Of a DNA stretch of 64,000 nucleotides, positions 56,860 through 64,000 are shown one piece after another. The stretch is from positions 69,670,405 through 69,734,404 of the forward strand of contig CM060307.1 of the NCBI GenBank assembly GCA_030674185.1, in the 5' to 3' direction. This DNA is from Monoplex corrugatus (Eukaryota > Mollusca > Gastropoda > Littorinimorpha > Ranellidae). Position 1 is the first letter of the stretch. Each line of letters begins with the position of its first letter. The notes beneath the pieces are model-generated. The model was given only the letters and a program-made list of their open reading frames with translations. It did not search any database and was not told where the DNA came from. Position numbers and translations under genes: made by a program.

Positions 56860-59800
56860 GTTTTGTTTTGAAAAATGGAATAATCTGATGATTTACTCTT
56901 GTTCTCATTGCTTCTGAAACATGTCAGCAGTAACAGTACACAATAGTAAACTTAATGATAAACTTTTTTTTGCACAAATGGTTGACAGATATTATGACAA
57001 ATTTACATTGTTAAAACAAGATGATTATGATACTTCCTTTTTAAAATTTTTTTTTTTTAGATGATATGTAAGTTATGATACTCGGCAATTGAAATCTTTT
57101 TAAGCACCTTATCTTTTGATATGTATTTTAAGTGTTTGAGTGGAGTATTTGAAACAAAGAGAACTTTAAATTATGTTATAAGTTACTTAAGGCACTTAAT
57201 GTGCAATATTTTATGTGATTATCAATCATCTTCTGTTATCATGTATTATAATCCATGTGATAAGCATCTTTCTGCATTAGTATATTGGTTTCTGTTGCAG
57301 CTTTGGTGTTGGCACTAGTGTTTGCAACACTTCCATTACGTCAGTTGGTGTGGTTGTACATGTACATTGTCAGCGGTGGCCTGCTCCTGGCAGCATTCCT
57401 GTTATCTCAAGAGGTGGTGGAAGGAGAACGAGCTAAGCAAGATGTGGATGGTAGTGCTTTCTGGACAGCGCTTCTGGAAGATGGTCAGCATTGCCAGAGA
57501 CTGGTGTTGAACTTGGTGGCTCAAGCAGTTATTGCCGCTCTTATTGCCTACCTCATTGACATGAAGAACTGGACCAAGTTTCTCCTGCTTGTTTTTGCAT
57601 TGCCAGTGTTTTCACGCATCACAGGTCTACCAGTAGTGGTGATGCATGTGCTGCACAATTTTGCCACCATCTTCACTTTGATGATTGGCATGTTCTATGT
57701 GTTTAACAACCTTGGCAACATGATTGACATGTTTAAGGAGAGGATCAACAGCGTGGCTGCCTCCTTCCGAATGCTGGGGATTCTTCCTGTGCTCATGTCA
57801 TTTTGGCATGCTGTGTTTCTACCAGTTCAGCTTCTTCTTTTCTGGTTAGTGCTGTTCATCTCACAGCTATATGTCTACTTCTACTCGGACAACCATCCAA
57901 TTCTACAAGAGCACTGGATCATTGTTCTTTTAGCTAGCATTGGAGAGTGCTGTGCTACTCCTGTCAGCCTGTTTGCCCTCTGTGTGACAATCACCTATTC
58001 TTCCTATGCAATCTTGTCTTTGACTAAGCTATATTTGCAGGGGTTTGAAGCTTTCACTAATGACAATGACAGTATGAGGGGGTGGACAGAAGGCTTCACC
58101 ATGCTGCTCATTGCTGTGCAGACAGATGTGCTGGATCTTCGACCTTTGCAGCGAGCATTCCTCATGTCTATTCTACTGTTTATTGTTGTTTCTTCCCTCA
58201 TCCAATCCATGTATGAAATTGCTGACCCTGTGCTTTTAGCAATAAGTGCTTCTCACAACAAAAGTGTGTTTAAACATGTGCGAGCTGTGGCATTGTGCAC
58301 TTTCCTATGGATGTTCCCATTGTACATGACATACTCCATCTGCCAGTACTTTGACCTGGACTTTTGGCTCATGGTCATTGTGTCCAGCTGCTTGTTGACA
58401 TCAGTACAGGTTTGTGAACTTTTTTTTTTTTTTTTTAGTTTATCATTCTAGACCTTTAGATCTTTGTGAATATTGTAAACTGGTTTAATGTTTTGTGAAT
58501 TTGTTTTATTCTGAACAGAAACTGAGAAATAAGAAGTGTGAGTTTTCTTGTTCTTAAGAGAAACTTAGAAATAAGAAGTGTGAATTTTCTTATTCTCAAC
58601 AGTAACTGAGAAATAAGAAGCTGGTTAGTGAAACAGTTTCAAACTTGAAATGCAAGTTGTTGCATTAAGAATGTAATATGTTCAGCATATAATTTTGTAG
58701 GGTTGAATTCAGGCAAATATTTGGAGTTTTTCAGTTTAAATGTCTTTTTTGTGATTACAGTCAGATATACATGTATACACACATGCATGCACACTTATGT
58801 ATATATATATATAAATGCACAAACACACAAACACATGCATGTATGCACCACCCACCCACACATACATTCTCTTAATTTTGAGCAGACAGAAGTTTGAAAC
58901 ATACACTGCCACACCCCGTCAAGGGGTCCTGCCTCTCTGTTTGTCTGAAAGATCTTTAGATCTGTCGATTTGTCTTTATCTTTTCTTCAATCCTCTAATC
59001 ACAATGTGTGGCCTTCTCTCATGTAGGTGGTTGGATCCTTGGTTGTGTATACGCTCTTCATGTACGACTCTATACGCAGTGAGCCGTGGGAGAACCTGGA
59101 TGATATTATCTATCTGGCTCGTGCTGTCACCCGTGTCTTGGAGTTCATCGTGGCTGTTTTTGTAGTCCTGTATGGGGTCAAGGAGTCCTTGTTTGGAGAA
59201 TGGAGCTGGATCAACACCACAATCTTGATTGTCCATTGTTACTTCAATGTGTGGCAGCGTCTCCAGAGTGGCTGGAAAAGTTTCCTGCTTCGTTGGGAGG
59301 CTGTGAAAAAGGTACTTAAGGCTTATTGTTTTTAACGCATTGTAAGGAAAATAAGGTACAGTTGGTCCCAATAGTCCAATAATCCTGTAAAAGAAATATT
59401 GGAATGAGGTACTAGGTGATACAGACCTCAATTTTTTCCCAGGGCATTGCCTGTCTCCTCTCCATGTCACTTGCTTGATTGCTGCTTTGTCATTCCCATC
59501 CCAGAACAAGTCAAGTGCCTGTTCACAGCTGGATGGGATGGAGGCTGTGGAATTTTTGGGGAGGCAGCCTTTTCATTCTATTTTTAAAGAAAAGGAGATA
59601 ATTTTTTATTGGCTAGAATGAGGGTGTGTGTATATAAGAGAGAAAGAGACAGTGTGTGTCTGTGTGTGTGTGTATGTGTGTCTGTGTGTGTGTGTACTAC
59701 TCAACACCATACATAGGATGTCATACAGATGATATTCATCTGGCACAGTTGATAACTGGCGTAGGACACAAACCAGACCAGTAACTTGTGAAACTGTAAT

Positions 59801-62800
59801 GTGTGCAGTTTGCTGTATTTGTAGATGAAAAGGCTGCATTGGACCAGGAGTCATCCCATCTTGTAGAGATCAAGCAGAAGCTCTGTAAGCTTCCAGAAGT
59901 GACTTGAAATTACCAATGGCTGCATCACTGTGGCTGATCTGTTGTGATAATATCCCAGTGACCTTGCTGGTCATTGTCTTTCGTTAACCCTTAGCTGTTC
60001 ACAAGGCCCGTAACCGCCCTGCGGAAAAAATGTGCTGATCCGTTCATAGCGGTCGAGATCGCCCTACCTTTTCCGGCACACGTGTGGGGAATTTCCATCA
60101 CTACTGGCCTTGCTGTCTTATCGCACATGTGGTTAGAATCTTGGTCAGTCCCGCGTTGAATGTTCTAGAAATAGTACGAGCATTCTGGGATGCAAGGAAC
60201 TTTCCATTCACTAGGCCTACTGAAAGACTTAGTTACTCAACTTACTGATGCTGTGGTACGTGCTTTCATTCACAACTGTGAGCGTGGGAAAGATGGCGAG
60301 TTTCAGCGAAGACGAATTTGTGGATTACACTGAAGCAGAGTTGCAGGAATTTTTTAGAGAAATAGATCGTTTAGAAATTGAAGAAGAAGATGAAGAAGAA
60401 AAGGAAGATGTAGAGTCGGATGTTGAAGTAGGTGGTGATGGTGAAGATGGAAATGACAGTGACATAGACGACGATGTACCGCTGGCTGCACTGGTGCAGG
60501 CATGGCGACCGGTGACACGTGGCTGTGAAGTCAGGGAATTTTCAAAAGTTGTTGGGCCTAAACATTCGCTGCCCGCTGATGCGAAACCAATAGACTATTT
60601 TGTTTTGTTTCTGCCACTAGAATTTTTTGTCAGTGCTGCTGAAGAGACCAACAACTACGCTGGTCAGAAGATGCGGCAAAGGGGCAACCTGACCCACTTT
60701 GGAAAGAGACGACAACTGATGAAATCAGGGCATACCTGTCTATTCTCATCATGATGGGGCTAAAACATCAGTCCCGTCTATGGTGCTACTGGTCAACTTT
60801 CTGTCCGGGACTGTTTCCGGGACTATCATGCGCTAAACACCACGACACAGGCTACAACCAGCGCTTGTGACACTACTGGTGACACTGCCACTGACAATGA
60901 CGGTGACAGTCACAGTGACGATGACAACAACATCTCACCATCATCACAGTAGCTGCAAAGTTGCTGTATAGGCACATATGTGTAAATAGTGTATAGGGAA
61001 TGAAATCTGTCGACGAACATGTACCAAATATCTTTGGAAAACATTTCTGTTTCTTTCTGTTTATGTTCATTTTGGTGACATCGTGACAATTCTTTTCTGA
61101 CATTTGTGTTGTGCCTGTGTATTGGATACTATACTGGAGGAGCAGAGACAGCGTCGGGTAGGACAGATGTTGTGTGTACAACTAACAAATGTTGTTTTTA
61201 GACAATAGAGCTTGTTTGTATGCTAACCATTGTATTGTCACCATAAAAATACCTCTGTCTGTGACATCTTTGGTGACAGGGACATGCACACTAGACCCAG
61301 GACACACAAAACCACATGCAAATCAAATTATGGACACTTGTGTATATGTGTGCAAAAAATCTTTCTTCTGTACTTTCAAACAAGTGAATGGCAGTATGTT
61401 TATCAGCATGACTGTACTCGGATGAAAAAATGTCAGAAAAATGCGAATACTAGGAGCTAGCTTTACATCTAGCAGTGCGAATGCGAAAGGGTTAAACCAA
61501 GTTACCAAGCAGTTTCATGGTGTCTGCCACCAGCTGGTCAGGGCTCTTATTTCCCTAACAATGCACGTCACTTATAACAAATCTTATTTCCAAACTGGGT
61601 TTTGTGTATGATCACCAGATAGGATGTTAAATATCTGCTGCTTCACTTAGTATTCCCCCATCAGAACCTGTCACATTTGTGACAAGAGCTGATGTTACTC
61701 AGTGTGCCTGCTCATGGGCAGATCAGTATCGACTCTGCCAACCATCATGTTGCTAAAATCAGATTGGAGCTCAACAAATGAGCCTTGGAGATTGAGCAGG
61801 ATAGCCACATGCCTCTTGAGCCTGAATAATTAGCCATCGAGGATTCCCCTTGACACGACGTCTTTGCTGCTATAATCAATGTGGAGGACCCAGTAAGTGG
61901 CAGGTAAAGACCCTCCAGAAGAGTGTGTGAAACCAGACTCTCAGGACCTGCTGTTTTTGCAGGCAATGCAATTCACACTCTTACATTTTGATGATTGTTA
62001 CTCTGACCTTTCTTGCAGATATTGTGTGATCTGTCTCATGTGGTTGTACAGCTCAGCAAGTGTTTTTTGAACACCGGGTTGACATTGTCTGTAGTGAGAG
62101 GACAATTGGGGAATGCACATGCCACAGACATCCATTAAATTGGTACAGTCAGAATATCAGTATCCTGTCTGTCCACTCAGATATGCCCCAGTTGATGATC
62201 TTTGCCACTAAGCATTTTAAATTTGTACTGGATATATGCATTCTGGGCTGCATACGCATCACCCAATTTGCGAATGCATCACCCAGTTTGGTTTTGTGTG
62301 TGTTAGAGGATGCCATTTGTGGGCGAGCTGTCTATAGTAATTGTCCCTCTTATGTTGGGGTGTCCAGTTAGAGGTCATGTCATATGCAACAGGGTCAGCC
62401 ATGGGCATCTTTTGTATGGGTTCCCAAAGAAGGAGGCCTGAATTATTCATATCAGTTCAGCAGGGTCCCTGTGGATACTGGTGTTTCCCTGACAGTGAAA
62501 GAAAAAAAAAAAAGAGGGATGGTCTGTGGCTGTTATGGCCCCTTTGCAGCATTTGCAGGTTCTTTTTCTTGCTCCATAAGCAGAGAGAAGAAGGTGCCTG
62601 TCGATTCAAGTGTCAAAAATAGGCACTGCAACGTGACTTCCAGTACTGAAATTCCTTCTTTTAGGAGGAGATTGATCCCTAACCCCTTATTCATATCCAG
62701 GTTGTCCAAAAATGGTATAACATCATTAATGTTGTACCAACTAAAAGTCTTTTGTTGTTGTCATGGCCTTTTTTTTTGGTCAGATCCACTGACAGGTGTA

Positions 62801-62942
62801 GTTCTTAGTGGAGACGGCAGTTTGGGGATGATGCAGAAAAGGCATTCTGGGGAGGGAGGATGGTTTGAAACAGTTTTTAAGACTAGTCATCTAAAGGAAG
62901 AAAATGCGTGTGTTTGTGTGTATGTGTGTGTGTGTGTGTGTT

Positions 62943-63014
<72 letters not shown>

Positions 63015-64000
63015 TGCGTGTGTGTGTATGTGTATGTATGTGTATGATTTATATAAGATATACAACACAAACACTCATGTTGTTTCAAACCTTTTGGGAA
63101 TTGATTTATGTTTTACTGAAAGGGATTAAAGCTGGTGAGTGATGATAACATCACATGATTTACTTTTGAATGACAGGTTTTTGTTTGTTTGTTGTTGCTG
63201 ATATCTGTATTCTTGATAGACTTGGAAACAACAGTTTTTCGATCTGAATTCATCTGTGTATAAAAACAAACTAAAAAGTATCTTCTTACAAAAGCAAGAA
63301 ATATGAACACAAGAATATTGTATACTTCTGTGTGTTTAACTTTTTTAATAACAGTTTTTAATAATAATTTCTGGTGTGCATTGTTAATTGTAAAAAATAA
63401 AAAGGAAATGGGTAGATTACTTTTTGAAGCTTTCCTACAGACTTGAACAGTTATTCTGCAAGTGGATGAGTGAAAACAAGCTGAAGATGAATGATGATAA
63501 AACTGAGCTTATTGTTACTGGTACTAAGTCAAAGGTCAATCAGGTTACTCATGCCCCCATGTCTATCTCTGGTTGTGATGTATCTTTCTCACAAACTGTT
63601 AGAAACCTTGGCTTCTATCTGGATGAAACACTGTCTATGGAAGCCCATGTCAAACAGTTGTGCCGTACTCTGTACTATCAGCTACGCAGAATTGGTAAGA
63701 TTCGCTCCTTCCTTTCCACTGATGCTACCAACAAGCTTGCTGTCTCTTTCATACTATCTAGACTGGACTATTGTAACTCTCTATTCGCAGGTCTCCATGA
63801 CAATCAACTATCTAAACTTCAGCGCATACAGAACCACGCGGCTCGCCTTGTTCTCCGCAAGCCCAGGCGTGAGAGTGCAAAATCTCTGCTTAGAACACTT
63901 CATTGGCTCCCGGTAAAGGCTAGGATTCAATATACAGGGCTGTTAGAGTTCAGCGATTTCGCGGAAATCCGCGAATACAGTGATCCCATTTCAGGGAAAG
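56388..64000 (+). CDS. RNF145: RNF145-type multi-membrane RING E3 ubiquitin ligase, 3' end off right edge
   Basis: Member of the TRC8/RNF139-RNF145 family: ER-membrane ubiquitin ligases with a many-helix TRC8 domain followed by a RING-H2 finger, linked to sterol-regulated degradation in vertebrates. Three coding exons (56397-56571, 57301-58409, 59027-59311) join at consistent phases to about 522 residues from MAEPQWRISRIW to GWKSFLLRWEAVKK. Marker segments are LVLALVFATLPLRQLVWLYM, SIGECCATPVSLFALCVTIT, KLYLQGFEAFTNDND, IQSMYEIADPVLLAISASHN and LFGEWSWINTTILIVHCYFN. They are far closer to RNF145 than to RNF139 (for example ECC.TPxSL, LQGxxAFxND, EIADP). The RING, expected right after VKK, is not found before 64000, so the annotation is partial. 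Confidence 0.9.
56397..56571 (+). CDS. RNF145: RNF145 coding exon 1
   Basis: It starts at ATG 56397, nine bases after an acceptor (TTTTCAG ending 56387), so translation begins in the second or later exon. It reads MAEPQWRISRIWVEAGVGVI, LRVPALFLLEAWF and VYYL, aligned with the N-terminus of RNF145 (..LNVALRVPSIMLLDVLY..). The donor is GTATGT after one base of an Ala codon. Confidence 0.85.
56572..57300. other. RNF145 intron with (GA)n
   Basis: A GA microsatellite of about 95 bases at 56758-56854. The rest is AT-rich. Confidence 0.9.
57301..58409 (+). CDS. RNF145: RNF145 coding exon 2: TRC8 transmembrane domain
   Basis: A 1,109-bp exon encoding about 370 residues with roughly ten hydrophobic helices. 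The acceptor is TTGCAG (57300) and the donor GTTTGT (58410). The frame runs past both splice sites, so open-reading-frame ends mislead here. Conserved blocks are LPLRQLVWLYMY, FWLVLFISQLYVYF, GWTEGFTMLLIAVQT and YSICQYFDLDFWLMVIVSS. Confidence 0.93.
58410..59026. other. RNF145 intron
   Basis: It contains three units of about 50 bp (58515-58625, ACTGAGAAATAAGAAGTGTGA variants) and a short CA/TA patch near 58760-58850. Confidence 0.6.
59027..59311 (+). CDS. RNF145: RNF145 coding exon 3: last membrane helices
   Basis: 95 codons, phase 0 at both ends. VVGSLVVYTLFMYDS, PWENLDDIIYLARAVTRVLE, FGEWSWINTTILIVHCYFN, then GWKSFLLRWEAVKK. The acceptor is TGTAG (59026) and the donor GTACTT (59312). The next residues in the family lead to the RING-H2 finger. 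Confidence 0.92.
59984..61495 (+). mobile_element. piggyBac-derived transposon with both TTAA ends, internally deleted
   Basis: It is bounded by TTAA at 59984-59987 and 61492-61495, with CCCTTAGCTG at the left and AAAGGG at the right (terminal CCCTT inverted repeats). A frame from ATG 60293 to 60754 (about 153 aa) gives the acidic transposase N-terminus (EAELQEFFREIDRLEIEEED), then VPLAALVQAW, FSKVVGPKHSLPADAKPIDY, FVLFLPLEFFVSAAEETNNY, and then breaks. Later bases carry a shifted remnant. The catalytic DDD core is missing. It lies in RNF145 intron 3. Confidence 0.88.
61496..62900. other. RNF145 intron sequence, unclassified
   Basis: Bases 61600-62480 are less AT-rich than usual for these introns and hold several medium frames on both strands, which may be a decayed retroelement. 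I see no diagnostic motif. An acceptor-like site near 62018 followed by CDLSHVVVQLSKC is not a RING. Confidence 0.4.
62905..63050. repeat. (TG)n microsatellite
   Basis: About 140 bases of TG with TATG and TTTG interruptions. Confidence 0.95.
63427..64000 (+). mobile_element. CR1/L2-type LINE reverse transcriptase fragment, running off the edge
   Basis: Open frame with SENKLKMNDDKTELIVTGTK, NLGFYLDETLSMEAHVKQLC, RLDYCNSLFAGLHDNQLSKL, QRIQNHAARLVLRK and LRTLHWLPVKARIQYTGLLE. This is the typical post-YADD thumb and connection of CR1/L2/jockey-like RTs. No stop from 63427 to at least 63940, so it is a fairly young 5'-truncated insertion. It lies inside RNF145 intron 3. Confidence 0.85.

Noticed and set aside
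61980..62110. Candidate RING exon for RNF145 after TTCTTGCAG
   Set aside because: The reading after the acceptor (ILCDLSHVVVQLSKC or YCVICLMWL) lacks the C3H2C3 spacing and ends soon. The resemblance is chance.

Overview
This is intron-rich animal nuclear DNA with no bacterial features. It has two spliced genes with GT/AG introns and conserved phases, very many CA/TG microsatellites, tRNA-derived SINEs, non-LTR and Penelope-type retroelement remnants and piggyBac relics at TTAA sites. The gene content and the repeat mix suggest a lophotrochozoan, most likely a mollusc. That placement is an inference and no species is claimed.

Gene 1 fills about 0.7-46.7 kb on the minus strand. It is a VPS10-domain sorting receptor of the SorCS type. 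I rebuilt 24 coding exons (46655 down to 709) whose phases all join without a break, giving about 1,066 residues. In order they encode a signal peptide, a propeptide ending in a furin-like RHKR site, a VPS10 beta-propeller with five Asp-box motifs, a ten-cysteine 10CC module, a PKD domain, a second PKD-like domain, a membrane-proximal SorCS region and one transmembrane helix. The cytoplasmic tail lies beyond the left edge. Introns hold most of the repeats.

Gene 2 runs on the plus strand from about 56.4 kb past the right edge. It is an RNF145-type (TRC8 family) multi-membrane E3 ubiquitin ligase. Three coding exons (about 522 residues) cover nearly the whole membrane domain. The RING exon was not found and should lie to the right. 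A piggyBac-derived element with intact TTAA ends sits in its third intron. The two genes are divergently arranged, separated by about 10 kb of repeat-rich DNA. Nothing suggests a functional partnership between them.

The most interesting points are: tandem decayed or alternative copies of the PKD exon in SorCS; transcript-sense UG repeats pressed against the splice sites of exons 11/12 and 19/20; a very young duplication of about 0.7 kb that begins exactly at a piggyBac TTAA; transposons nested three deep at 47.9-48.6 kb; a chimeric Penelope/LINE relic; and two well-ordered minisatellites. I found no evidence of a wholly new molecular system. Most long low-complexity open frames (poly-His/Thr/Cys/Val) are microsatellite artefacts.
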